From the NCBI GenBank assembly GCA_946482545.1, contig CAMLRX010000167.1:1-9571 (forward strand): a stretch of 9,571 bases of DNA, in the 5' to 3' direction. The first letter of the stretch is position 1; each line of letters starts with the position of its first letter. The notes under the pieces were generated by a model that saw nothing but the letters and a program-made list of their open reading frames with translations, ran no database searches and was not told where the DNA came from. The DNA comes from an uncultured Flavihumibacter sp. GTDB taxonomy: Bacteria > Bacteroidota > Bacteroidia > Chitinophagales > Chitinophagaceae. Positions 1 to 6,733 of the stretch are shown here, in pieces. The position numbers were made by a program, and so were the translations under genes.

Positions 1-885
1 GCCTTTCTTTTCTCCTAATACCATGATGGAAGTGCTGAATCCATTTGCCAGTTCCGCACTTGGACCGAATACGGTTACGCTTGATAAACCTGTGGCCGGA
101 TAACCAGTTGCCGGGTTGATGATGTGCGAATACCTTTTCCCATTGATTTCAGCGTACTTTTCATAACTGCCGGAAGTAACCGCGGCTTCGGATTTTTCGA
201 GTGGAATGACGGCGTACAGGTCACCGCGGTTGAACGGATGCGCGAGCCCGATCATCCAGGGGCTGCCATCAGGTTTTCTGCCCCAGGTATTCATATCGCC
301 CGATCCGTTTACGATGCCTGCGTTCACCCCGCGCGCCAGCATCATTTCACGACACCTGTCTGCCGCGTAACCTTCTCCCAGCGCGCCAAAGCCGATCTTC
401 ATGCCTTTTAACTTCAGGAAGATGGTGGAATGGACCGTATCCACTTCAATGTTCCGGTAGCCCACTTTGGCCTTCGCTTTTTTCACCGCTGCGCGGGAAG
501 GCATTTCCATTTCGGAACCATCGAATTTCCAGATTTTTTCCATGGCCGCGAAACTGATATCGAAGGCACCGTTCGTTAGTTTAGATAGTTCCAGCGCCCG
601 TTGTGTGAGGGCGATCACTTCTTTATCGACTTTCACCGGCGCGATGCCCGCCTGTTGGTTCACGCGTGAAACCTGCGTTGTATCTATCCAGTCGGAGATC
701 AGGTATTCTATCCTTTTTATTTCCGCGATAGCGTCATTAATATGCGTTTCTGCTTTCAGCGAATCTTCCGCCACAATCGTAATGTCGAACCTTGCGCCCA
801 TCAGTTTTACGGTGCGGCTGCGCAGGGTTTGTGCTTCGGAAAGATGGCAGAAGCACAGACCCAGGATCAAAAAGAAATATTTCAT
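1..885 (-). CDS. apbE: FAD:protein FMN transferase (ApbE family), secreted, C-terminus cut by window edge
   Basis: ApbE enzymes transfer FMN from FAD onto Ser/Thr of exported proteins outside the cytoplasmic membrane. Reading from 885 to base 1 gives 295 open codons with no stop; perhaps 20-40 C-terminal residues are missing compared with the usual 310-350. Residues 1-18 (MKYFFLILGLCFCHLSEA, then QT) form a signal peptide with a plausible signal peptidase I site and no lipobox, which supports this start. Family landmarks in order: LMGARFDITI (28-37), SDWIDTTQVSRVNQQAG (64-80), NGAFDISF (105-112), GFGALGEGYAAD (165-176), NGSGDMNTWG (193-202), VTSGSYEKY (236-244) and SHIINPATGYP (253-263), where H254 matches the conserved motif histidine. 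Two positions depart from the consensus I recall: Glu171 where Lys is usual, and Asn257 where the HI-x-DP-x-TG Asp is usual. The gene starts 26 bases after the MocR regulator stop on the same strand, so co-transcription is likely. No flavinylated partner protein is visible; one could lie beyond the left edge. Confidence 0.92.
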   Translation of the reverse strand, partial: MKYFFLILGLCFCHLSEAQTLRSRTVKLMGARFDITIVAEDSLKAETHINDAIAEIKRIEYLISDWIDTTQVSRVNQQAGIAPVKVDKEVIALTQRALELSKLTNGAFDISFAAMEKIWKFDGSEMEMPSRAAVKKAKAKVGYRNIEVDTVHSTIFLKLKGMKIGFGALGEGYAADRCREMMLARGVNAGIVNGSGDMNTWGRKPDGSPWMIGLAHPFNRGDLYAVIPLEKSEAAVTSGSYEKYAEINGKRYSHIINPATGYPATGLSSVTVFGPSAELANGFSTSIMVLGEKKG

Positions 886-911
886 CACGCGAAGTTGGGA
901 AGAAAAAACCA

Positions 912-2327
912 TCAGTACATGTTTTTAATCAGCCTGCCCAGTTTTTTCAGGGCCTGCTCTGTTTTTGGATTCCAGTGCACGCCGTAACTGAGGCGCATGC
1001 AGTTGTTGAACTGGTTGTGTAAAGTGAACATGCGTCCGGGCGCGATGCTGATGTTCTGCTTTAGCGCGGCATGATATACCTCTACCGTATCAATTTTATG
1101 GTCGAGTTCCAGCCAGAGGATGAAGCCGCCGTTAGGGCGACTCACTTTTGTGGTATCCGGAAAATAATTTTCGATGGTGCTGATGAACCGCAGACTGTTA
1201 TGATGCAGTGTACGCCGCAGGTTACGCAGGTGGTGTTCATAGCGGCCCTTCTCCAAAAAGTTCGCCACCACTTCCTGGGTAATGGTGGTGGAAGAGATGG
1301 AATGGGTCATTTTCAGGTGGATGATCTTCTCTTTGAATTTTCCCGGCGCCACCCAACCCACACGGTAACCCGGCGCCAATGTTTTGGAAACGGAACCGCA
1401 CCACAAAACAAGTCCGGCCTCATCGAATGCCTTGCACGGTTTCGGACGGGAAGCGCCGAAATATACTTCTCCGTAAAGATCGTCTTCGATCAACGGAATG
1501 CCTTTCTCGGCGAGCATGCGCACCACAGCTCTTTTGTTTTCCTCCGGCATACAGGACCCCAAGGGATTGTTGAAATTGGTAATGAGCAGGCATACATTTA
1601 TTTGGGGCAACACTTTTTTCAGGGCATCAGGATCAACCCCCGTGAGCGGATGCGTGGGCAATTCCAGTACATTCAGTTGCAGACTTTTCGCTAGTTGAAG
1701 AATACCAAAATACACCGGGCTTTCCACAGCAATGGTATCGCCGGGTTTGGTGGTGGCCATCATACAATAGGAGAGCGCGTTCATGGTACCCGCGGTGGTA
1801 ACCACTTCTTCATCGGTAAGACTACCACCCCAGGTGAAGGACCAGCGCGCGATGTCGCGGCGCAGCTTCAGGTTACCCTGGATGTCTTCGTAACCAGTTC
1901 CGCCTCCGGGCAAACTGCGCAACGCTTCTACAAAACCTTTGTTCAGTTTGGCCACGGGCAGCAGTTGCTCGTCGGGCACACCAAGTGATAAACGGACTAT
2001 AGACGGATCGTTCAACGAATGGTACACTTTCCCGATCAGGGCTTCCATATCAGAGAAATTCACGGTAGCCGAAGGCGTGCTCATGCCCGGAATGGAAAGT
2101 TTTTTCTTCAGCGCCGCACTCACAAAGAACCCGGATTGCGGCCTGGATTCAATCATACCCTTCCGCTCTAATTCAAGATAGGCTTGCGTTGCGGTGTTCA
2201 TGCTTACACCCTGTTCGCTGCACACCGTGCGGAGGGATGGAAGTTTGTCGCCGGGTTTCAATACCTCGTTCCGAATCTGCTTTTCGAGGGCGGTGGCGAT
2301 GCCTTCGTATAAAAGTTCTTTTTTCAT
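912..2327 (-). CDS. MocR-type transcription regulator (GntR winged helix fused to PLP-dependent aminotransferase fold)
   Basis: The protein has 471 residues, a normal length for the MocR/PdxR/GabR class. Residues about 5-72 form a GntR winged helix (PGDKLPSLRT, then VSMNTATQAYLELERKGMI, then the wing ESRPQSGFFV). A linker to about 105 joins a fold-type I aminotransferase domain. PLP-site residues are visible: the N-N-P-LG motif at 253-257, D282/D283 and Y285 in EDDLYGEVY, the Schiff-base lysine K315 in SVSKTLAPGYRVGW, and R445 in CMRLSYG, equivalent to the carboxylate-binding arginine of aminotransferases. The cofactor site is therefore intact, and the protein probably binds PLP and senses PLP or an amino-group ligand, as PdxR and GabR do. 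It is unlikely to be a metabolic aminotransferase because of the fused N-terminal domain. It is divergent from a DMT transporter with 120 bases between starts, the usual arrangement for a MocR protein and its target, and is followed by apbE. The ligand cannot be read from the sequence. Confidence 0.93.
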   Translation of the reverse strand: MKKELLYEGIATALEKQIRNEVLKPGDKLPSLRTVCSEQGVSMNTATQAYLELERKGMIESRPQSGFFVSAALKKKLSIPGMSTPSATVNFSDMEALIGKVYHSLNDPSIVRLSLGVPDEQLLPVAKLNKGFVEALRSLPGGGTGYEDIQGNLKLRRDIARWSFTWGGSLTDEEVVTTAGTMNALSYCMMATTKPGDTIAVESPVYFGILQLAKSLQLNVLELPTHPLTGVDPDALKKVLPQINVCLLITNFNNPLGSCMPEENKRAVVRMLAEKGIPLIEDDLYGEVYFGASRPKPCKAFDEAGLVLWCGSVSKTLAPGYRVGWVAPGKFKEKIIHLKMTHSISSTTITQEVVANFLEKGRYEHHLRNLRRTLHHNSLRFISTIENYFPDTTKVSRPNGGFILWLELDHKIDTVEVYHAALKQNISIAPGRMFTLHNQFNNCMRLSYGVHWNPKTEQALKKLGRLIKNMY

Positions 2328-2335
2328 AATCTAAA

Positions 2336-2389
2336 CTGTACTCGTTAAAAGTATGAAAATTGTATCTGTTGTCGTCTTTGTATTTTAAG
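2336..2389. promoter_or_regulatory. Candidate MocR operator: three YTGTA direct repeats
   Basis: In the divergent region, CTGTACTCGTT (2336-2346) and TTGTATCTGTT (2360-2370) agree at 7 of 11 positions (TGTA-N3-GTT) in the same orientation, with starts 24 bases apart. A third, weaker copy, TTGTATTTTAA, begins at 2379. Known MocR-class regulators commonly bind direct repeats in the promoter region between regulator and target. The match is short and the region AT-rich, so chance is not excluded. I could not place a convincing Bacteroidota promoter for either gene here. Confidence 0.3.
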
Positions 2390-2447
2390 GAATTTTGAAC
2401 GGGAATTATATGATAGCTGCCGGGAAAAACTTAGTAAATCGAGCATT

Positions 2448-3380
2448 ATGAACAAAGCATTAACACGTGCGTACCTTGCGCTGGCATTGGTATGCGTAGT
2501 TTGGGGTACAACTTATTTTTTCCTCCGGATCGGCGTGGAAACCATTCCTCCGTTTCTATTTTCCGGAGTACGGCAGATGATTGCGGGCGGGCTGCTTATC
2601 GCGTTGCTGGCGTTCAGTGGTAATTTAAAAGGATTCAACTGGAAAGTGCTGCTGCATCAATCCATTCCGGGCATCCTGATGATCTCATTGGGCAACGGGG
2701 TCGTGGGGTGGAGCGAACAGTTCATCCCCAGCGGACTCGCGGCGCTCATCGTTTCTATTATGCCCGTGTATATCGTGTTCATCGCATTTGTTTCCGGGGC
2801 CGACCGCCGCGCATTGAATGGCAGTATCCTGTTGGGGTTGTTCCTGGGTTCTTTGGGCATCGTGCTCATGTTCAGCGATAACCTTTCCGACCTTGCCAAT
2901 CCCAGCTACTTCTCCGGCATGGTGATGGCCTTCATCGCCGCGCTGGCCTGGGCTTCAGGAAGTGTTTATTCCAAATACCGGCCTTCTGGCGCAGGCGCTA
3001 TGGTGAGCGCGGCCGCGCAAATGATTTCCGGCGGATTCTTCCTGCTGCTGATGAGCTTTTTCCTGGATGATTATTCCAGGCTGAAACATGTTTCTTCAGA
3101 AAGCATCTGGTCGTTGGTATACCTTATTGTTGCGGGCTCCTTGTTAACCTATCCCTGCTTTATTTATGCGCTTGAAAAATTACCGGTAGGACTTTCTTCT
3201 ATCTACGCCTACATCAATCCCTTCATCGCTTTGTTACTGGGCTTCTTTTTCCTGGGAGAGAAACTTACCTGGATCACATCGCTCGCCCTGCTGGCCGCGG
3301 TGGGCGGGGTGTTCTTCATCAACAGGGGATACCGCGTTCCACGCATTGAAAAGAATAAAATAGCCGTTAGTAAAATCTGA
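2448..3380 (+). CDS. EamA/DMT-superfamily ten-helix transporter
   Basis: The product is a 310-residue inner-membrane protein made of two EamA repeats (about 10-142 and 157-292). Ten hydrophobic segments are visible, roughly 8-27, 34-56, 70-88, 94-117, 124-142, 154-172, 185-206, 219-239, 246-269 and 275-292, followed by a basic cytoplasmic tail (RGYRVPRIEKNKI). Hallmarks are VCVVWGTTYFFLRIG in helix 1 and INPFIALLLGFFFLGEKLTW before the last helix. Family members export amino acids, purine-related compounds or other metabolites, or import metabolites such as flavins; the substrate cannot be assigned from sequence alone. The start sits at the beginning of helix 1, with no clear ribosome binding site, which is normal in Bacteroidota. 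Divergence from a MocR regulator and a 4-base gap to the next gene suggest a regulated transporter-acetyltransferase operon. Export of a compound the acetyltransferase also handles is a reasonable but unproven reading. Confidence 0.92.
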   Translation: MNKALTRAYLALALVCVVWGTTYFFLRIGVETIPPFLFSGVRQMIAGGLLIALLAFSGNLKGFNWKVLLHQSIPGILMISLGNGVVGWSEQFIPSGLAALIVSIMPVYIVFIAFVSGADRRALNGSILLGLFLGSLGIVLMFSDNLSDLANPSYFSGMVMAFIAALAWASGSVYSKYRPSGAGAMVSAAAQMISGGFFLLLMSFFLDDYSRLKHVSSESIWSLVYLIVAGSLLTYPCFIYALEKLPVGLSSIYAYINPFIALLLGFFFLGEKLTWITSLALLAAVGGVFFINRGYRVPRIEKNKIAVSKI

Positions 3381-3384
3381 TGAT

Positions 3385-3879
3385 ATGCAAACTGATCTTA
3401 CCATAAAAGAAACAATACCAGCCGAATTGGTGCTGGAAGATTTCCAACCTGAATTCGCCATTCATTTTGAACGCCTGAACAAGGCATGGCTGAACAAATA
3501 TTTTGTAGTGGAACCCATTGATGAATATGTGCTTACGCATCCGGAAGAAGCGATCCTGAACGATGGTGGTGCGATACTTTTTGCCCGGTATGGAAAGGAT
3601 ATCATTGGAACCGTAGGATTGAAAAATCTGGGTAACGGTGTAATGGAACTCACCAAAATGGCCGTGGATGAAAGGTTTCAGGGACTTGGGGCTGGGAAGT
3701 TCCTATGCAGGAATGCGATTGAAAAAGCGAGGAAAATGAAAGTGGAGAAGCTCATATTGTACTCACAAACAAAGTTGGAAACGGCGCTGGCTATTTACCG
3801 TAAGCATGGGTTCGTGGGTATTCCTTTGGAACCTGGGAAATACAAGCGGGCGGATGTAATGATGGAACTGGTGTTGTGA
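3385..3879 (+). CDS. GNAT-family N-acetyltransferase
   Basis: This 164-residue protein is a single-domain Gcn5-related acetyltransferase that should transfer acetyl from acetyl-CoA to an amine. The core runs from about 62 to 160: strands GGAILFARYG and DIIGTVGLKNL, then MELTKMAVDERFQGLGAGKFLCRNAIEKA. The acetyl-CoA pyrophosphate loop Q99-G-L-G102-A-G104 fits the family Q/R-x-x-G-x-G/A motif. ALAIYRKHGF (135-143) is the typical motif B helix. The N-terminal part (FAIHFERLNKAWLNKYFVVEPIDEYVLTHPEE) resembles the GNAT half of MarR-GNAT fusion proteins as I recall them, but no MarR domain is present. The start lies four bases after the transporter stop, so the two are almost certainly co-transcribed and possibly translationally coupled. 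The substrate is unknown; an amino acid or small amine shared with the transporter and sensed by the MocR regulator is an inference from position only. Confidence 0.9.
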   Translation: MQTDLTIKETIPAELVLEDFQPEFAIHFERLNKAWLNKYFVVEPIDEYVLTHPEEAILNDGGAILFARYGKDIIGTVGLKNLGNGVMELTKMAVDERFQGLGAGKFLCRNAIEKARKMKVEKLILYSQTKLETALAIYRKHGFVGIPLEPGKYKRADVMMELVL

Positions 3880-3895
3880 AGTTGTCTTAAGTGAA

Positions 3896-3922
3896 GCGGG
3901 CGTATTTTTTAGATACGCCCGC
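3896..3922. terminator. Strong hairpin between convergent genes, probably a bidirectional terminator
   Basis: GCGGGCGTAT (3896-3905) and ATACGCCCGC (3913-3922) are perfect 10-base inverted repeats. The stem can extend to 12 pairs with one G-T wobble and a three-base loop. It starts 17 bases after the acetyltransferase stop and lies 23 bases beyond the stop of the opposing NHL-protein gene, so it can serve both transcripts. Neither strand has a clean T-tract after the stem, so efficiency is uncertain. Confidence 0.7.
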
Positions 3923-3944
3923 AAAATCATAGAATAGAACTGCT

Positions 3945-5678
3945 TTATTTTTGAATGATAATTTTACTGTTGTAGAGCATATTTTCACCATCGTGCAATT
4001 GCGCGAAGTACAGGCCATTCTTTATATTTTCCGGAAGTGTTACCTGTAGCAAAGCAGCCCCTGCCTGTGCATTCAATTGTTTAGAGAATAGTTTCTTTCC
4101 CATAGCATCATAGAGGTTCAGCACGAGTGTTTTATTTTTGTCGCTGTTCAACTGCACTTGCATAAGGTTTCCCGTAACGGGGTTCGGCGTGATCTGTGCG
4201 GATGTACTGCCATCAAGGGATACTTTTAATATTTTGCTGTATTCGAAAGAGCCGTCTGTATTTACGGATTTCAACCGGTAAAAATTGTTTCCTTTCATTG
4301 GTGAAGGGTCTGCCCAACTGTAATGGAATTCGTTCAGGCCGTTTGCGACTGCAGGAACCGTTCCCACTTTAATAAACCTGCGGCTGTTTTCACTTCTTTC
4401 CACATCATAGGTGAGTACATTACTTTCGTTGAAAGCCGTCCATTTCAGGTCTATTTCATTCTCCCTTTTATTTGCGCGGAGGTTGGCGATATCCACCGGT
4501 AGGATGCCGAGGTTCACCATACGCACCACCTGGTTACTGTATTCAACTATATACATGTTGCCCAGCGAATTAAATGCCAATCCAAAGGGGTTAGCCAACT
4601 GAGCCGAAGTGGCCAGTCCTCCTTCACCGCAAGGCGCAGCGCCACAATTGCTTTTGGTAATACCTGCGACTGTGGTAATGATTCCGGTAGCTTTGTCAAT
4701 TTTTCTTATGGCGGAATTGGAAGCGTCAGCTACGTAAAGGTTATCATCAGGGCCAACACGCAGCGAGAAGGGGGATGTATGCCGGGCTGCGGTTGCCAGT
4801 CCGCCATCACCACACGGTGAAGTACTGCAACTCGACCGTAGAACACCAGAATAGGTGGATATTATGCCTGTGGTCATGTTGATTTTCCTGACGGAGTGGT
4901 TACCGTATTCCACGACATATAAGTTGCCTTCGGAGTCGAAATCCAGCCCGGAAGGACCATTAAATTGTGCCGATGTGGCGGCGCCTCCGTCTCCGCATGG
5001 GGCTGTTGTACAGGAAGATTTCATTGTGCCCGCCACCGTGGTAATAATCCCGGTAGTCTTATCCACTTTCCGGATCACATGGTTACCGTAATCGGCAATG
5101 AACATGTTCCCATTGGCGTCGAAGGCTACTCCAATAGGGCTGTTCAATTGCGCCGAGGTGGCCAGTCCGCCATTCCCGCAGGGAGCGGAGGAGCAGGAGC
5201 TTCTTAGTGTGCCAGCAACTGTGGAAATGATTCCGGTATTTTTATCGATTTTTCTTATGGCATGGTTACTGAAATCTGCTATATAGATATTTCCATCGCC
5301 ATCTAATGAAATGCCTCTTGGCCCGTTCAGTCGTGCGGCGGTGGCCAGCCCGCCATCACCACAAGGCGCTTCTGTGCAGCTTGTTCTTTGCTGACCTGCA
5401 ATAGTAGTGATGATGCCTGTAGCGTAATTAATTTTTCGAATAACATGGTTACTAAATTCTGCGATGTAAATGTTGTTGTCGGCATCTATGGCAATGGCAT
5501 TGGGACTATAAAGTTTAGCATCCGTAGCGAGCCCGCCATCGCCACAAGGTGCGGTTAAGCAGGATGTCTTCAGCGTTCCGGCAACTGTAGTAATGATCTG
5601 TGCATAAGGTTTGTAATAAAAAAGAAGTACGCATAAAACTGCCACAAGCATTTTTCTTTTGCATGTAAAGTTGTTCAT
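3945..5678 (-). CDS. Secreted NHL-repeat beta-propeller protein with fibronectin-III-like domain and type IX secretion sorting domain
   Basis: The protein has 577 residues. Residues 1-27 are an export signal: basic CKRK, hydrophobic LVAVLCVLLFYY, cleavage probably near YA-Q27. Residues 28-391 are six NHL repeats of 61 residues, each reading II(S/T)T-x-AG ... CX4C-G-x-GG-x-ATxA ... GNxYIADxxNxxIRKxxxxTG, which should fold as a six-bladed beta-propeller. Residues about 393-488 (LPVDIANLRA...NEIDLKWTA...TYDVERS...FYRLKSVNTDGSFEYSKILKV) are a fibronectin-III-like domain common before sorting signals. Residues 495-577 (ITPNPVTGN...LYDAMGKKLF...NGLYFAQL...KIIIQK) match the type IX C-terminal sorting domain, so the protein is expected on the cell surface or outside. 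All twelve mature-chain cysteines sit in the CX4C pairs. No catalytic motif is visible; a role in protein or glycan binding is inferred. It is probably monocistronic, flanked by hairpins. Met10 is a possible alternative start but would remove the basic n-region. Confidence 0.92.
   Translation of the reverse strand: MNNFTCKRKMLVAVLCVLLFYYKPYAQIITTVAGTLKTSCLTAPCGDGGLATDAKLYSPNAIAIDADNNIYIAEFSNHVIRKINYATGIITTIAGQQRTSCTEAPCGDGGLATAARLNGPRGISLDGDGNIYIADFSNHAIRKIDKNTGIISTVAGTLRSSCSSAPCGNGGLATSAQLNSPIGVAFDANGNMFIADYGNHVIRKVDKTTGIITTVAGTMKSSCTTAPCGDGGAATSAQFNGPSGLDFDSEGNLYVVEYGNHSVRKINMTTGIISTYSGVLRSSCSTSPCGDGGLATAARHTSPFSLRVGPDDNLYVADASNSAIRKIDKATGIITTVAGITKSNCGAAPCGEGGLATSAQLANPFGLAFNSLGNMYIVEYSNQVVRMVNLGILPVDIANLRANKRENEIDLKWTAFNESNVLTYDVERSENSRRFIKVGTVPAVANGLNEFHYSWADPSPMKGNNFYRLKSVNTDGSFEYSKILKVSLDGSTSAQITPNPVTGNLMQVQLNSDKNKTLVLNLYDAMGKKLFSKQLNAQAGAALLQVTLPENIKNGLYFAQLHDGENMLYNSKIIIQK
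4506..5597 (-). repeat. Six in-frame tandem NHL repeat units of 183 bases (61 residues)
   Basis: Units begin at residues 28, 89, 150, 211, 272 and 333 of the protein, an exact 61-residue period with no insertion or deletion among the first five; the sixth diverges in its last few residues. The cysteine pairs are at 40/45, 101/106, 162/167, 223/228, 284/289 and 345/350. The copies are diverged at DNA level, especially unit 5 (YSG for VAG, RHTSPFSLRVGP), so this is an old duplication rather than an unstable satellite. Confidence 0.9.
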
Positions 5679-5856
5679 TCGGTTGGGTTTAGTTGTTTCT
5701 ATGGTTTGATTTACAGCAACTACCGAATAAACTATGGTTGATTTTTTCTATTGTGTATTAGGTAAATATATTCGCTTCAATAAGTGTTTTTTCTTATTAA
5801 ACTTTAATGGGTAACGTTAAGCAGCAAACGTTTTAAACAAATTGGCTGATGGAAGA

Positions 5857-5889
5857 TATAAAAAAAGCGTACCATTTCTGATACGCCTT
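5857..5889 (-). terminator. Intrinsic terminator of the response regulator gene
   Basis: Read on the minus strand, GCGTATC (5886-5880), loop AGAAAT and GGTACGC (5873-5867) form a 7-pair stem with one wobble, immediately followed by seven T (5866-5860). Preceding AAG pairs with the first T residues to lengthen the stem. It lies 25 bases after the response regulator stop at 5915, so it separates that gene from the NHL-protein gene downstream. Confidence 0.85.
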
Positions 5890-5914
5890 ATTTCTAAACT
5901 AAGATTAAGCGGGA

Positions 5915-6613
5915 TTACACCGGAACCACCAGTCTGAATCCGTTCCCGTGAATGTTCACGATCTCGATATTGCTGTCGTCCTTCAGGTATTTTCTCAGTT
6001 TGGCGATATACACATCCATACTTCTGCCGTTAAAATAAGTATCGCTGCCCCAGATTTTCTTGAGTGCCTGTTCACGGGGGAGCAAGTCGTTTTTGTGTTC
6101 GGCGAGCATTTTCAGCAATTCGTTTTCTTTGGGAGAAAGCGTTTGCATGATACCGTTATGGCTCAGTTCCCTGAGTTTGGGATTGAAATGATAGCTGCCG
6201 AGGTCGAACTCCTGGTTCTCGTTCTCTTTGGTTACTTCCTCGTTTCTTTTGAGGATGGCTTTTATTTTCAGCAGGAGTACCTCGCTGTCGAAGGGCTTTG
6301 TAATATAATCGTCGGCACCGAGTTTGTACCCGTTGATGATGTCTTCTTTCATGGTCTTCGCGGAGAGGAAGAACAGGGGAATATCGGGGTCCACATCGCG
6401 AATTTCTTCGGCGAGGGTGAAGCCGTCCATATTCGGCATCATCACATCCAGGAGGCAGAGGTCGAACTTCTCCCTTCGGAAAGCCGCCAGTCCGAGGATG
6501 CCATCCCTTTCCAGGATCACTTCATAATCGTTCAGTTCCAGGTAATTCTTCAGTACCATTCCCAGGTTGGTATCGTCTTCTACCAATAAAATCTTGGCCT
6601 TGCTTCCTTCCAT
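5915..6613 (-). CDS. OmpR/PhoB-family response regulator, no adjacent kinase
   Basis: This is a 232-residue two-domain regulator. The receiver domain (about 6-122) has the acidic pocket E12/D13/D14, the phosphoacceptor D56 in LLDVMMPNMDG, S84 in FFLSAKT and K106 in YITKPFD, so phosphorylation should work. A linker rich in Glu/Asn/Lys (123-136) leads to the winged-helix effector domain (about 138-231): LSPKENELLKMLAEHKNDLLPREQALKKIWG, then the recognition region GRSMDVYIAKLRKYL and the wing IVNIHGNGFRLVVP. It most resembles Bacteroidota regulators of the RprY type by recollection. A histidine kinase usually neighbours such genes, but the upstream neighbour is a divergent ATPase and the downstream one the NHL protein, so the partner kinase must be encoded elsewhere. 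The start at 6613 gives a normal family N-terminus (MEGSKAKILLVEDD). The regulated genes are unknown; the NHL gene and the divergent ATPase are only positional candidates. Confidence 0.95.
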   Translation of the reverse strand: MEGSKAKILLVEDDTNLGMVLKNYLELNDYEVILERDGILGLAAFRREKFDLCLLDVMMPNMDGFTLAEEIRDVDPDIPLFFLSAKTMKEDIINGYKLGADDYITKPFDSEVLLLKIKAILKRNEEVTKENENQEFDLGSYHFNPKLRELSHNGIMQTLSPKENELLKMLAEHKNDLLPREQALKKIWGSDTYFNGRSMDVYIAKLRKYLKDDSNIEIVNIHGNGFRLVVPV

Positions 6614-6685
6614 AATATAATGATGTTTTAGATGTTACAAATAAAGTTAATTCATTTTTTCACAAGCACGGTAGGCGGATAATGT

Positions 6686-6717
6686 TTTGTTAAGAGTTGG
6701 CTGAAACCTTAACTTGG
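6686..6717 (+). promoter_or_regulatory. Candidate Bacteroidota-type promoter for the YjgR-like ATPase
   Basis: TTTG (6686-6689), a 20-base spacer and TAACTTGG (6710-6717) fit the primary sigma factor consensus of Bacteroidota (TTTG about 19-21 bases before TAnnTTTG) with one mismatch in the downstream box. Transcription would begin around 6724, leaving a leader of about ten bases before the ATG at 6734. I found no equally good match for the divergent response regulator gene. Confidence 0.4.
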
Positions 6718-6733
6718 TGGAAAATAAGTATCT

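Noticed and set aside
124..928. Several plus-strand open frames in the first kilobase.
   Set aside because: All are antisense to apbE, which reads open from 885 to the left edge with a signal peptide and family motifs.
1071..1694. Long plus-strand open frame of 207 codons.
   Set aside because: It lies wholly antisense to the MocR regulator, whose frame has complete domain and catalytic motifs; the antisense translation has no recognisable fold.
4506..5597. Regular 183-base periodicity as a possible CRISPR array or satellite.
   Set aside because: The period is an exact number of codons and encodes diverged protein repeats inside one long gene.
5779..5798. AATAAG/CTTATT inverted repeat with an 8-base T-rich loop upstream of the NHL gene.
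   Set aside because: Six A/T-rich pairs in an AT-rich spacer are weak and not placed at the end of a gene; likely chance.
5790..5840. Possible minus-strand promoter for the NHL gene (TTTG, 18 bases, TAAAGTTT).
   Set aside because: The downstream box fits TAnnTTTG poorly and would leave a leader of over 100 bases; too weak to annotate.
5948..6589. Plus-strand open frame of 213 codons opposite the response regulator.
   Set aside because: Antisense shadow of a well-conserved gene; its composition (many Phe, Val, His) is what reverse reading of such a gene gives.
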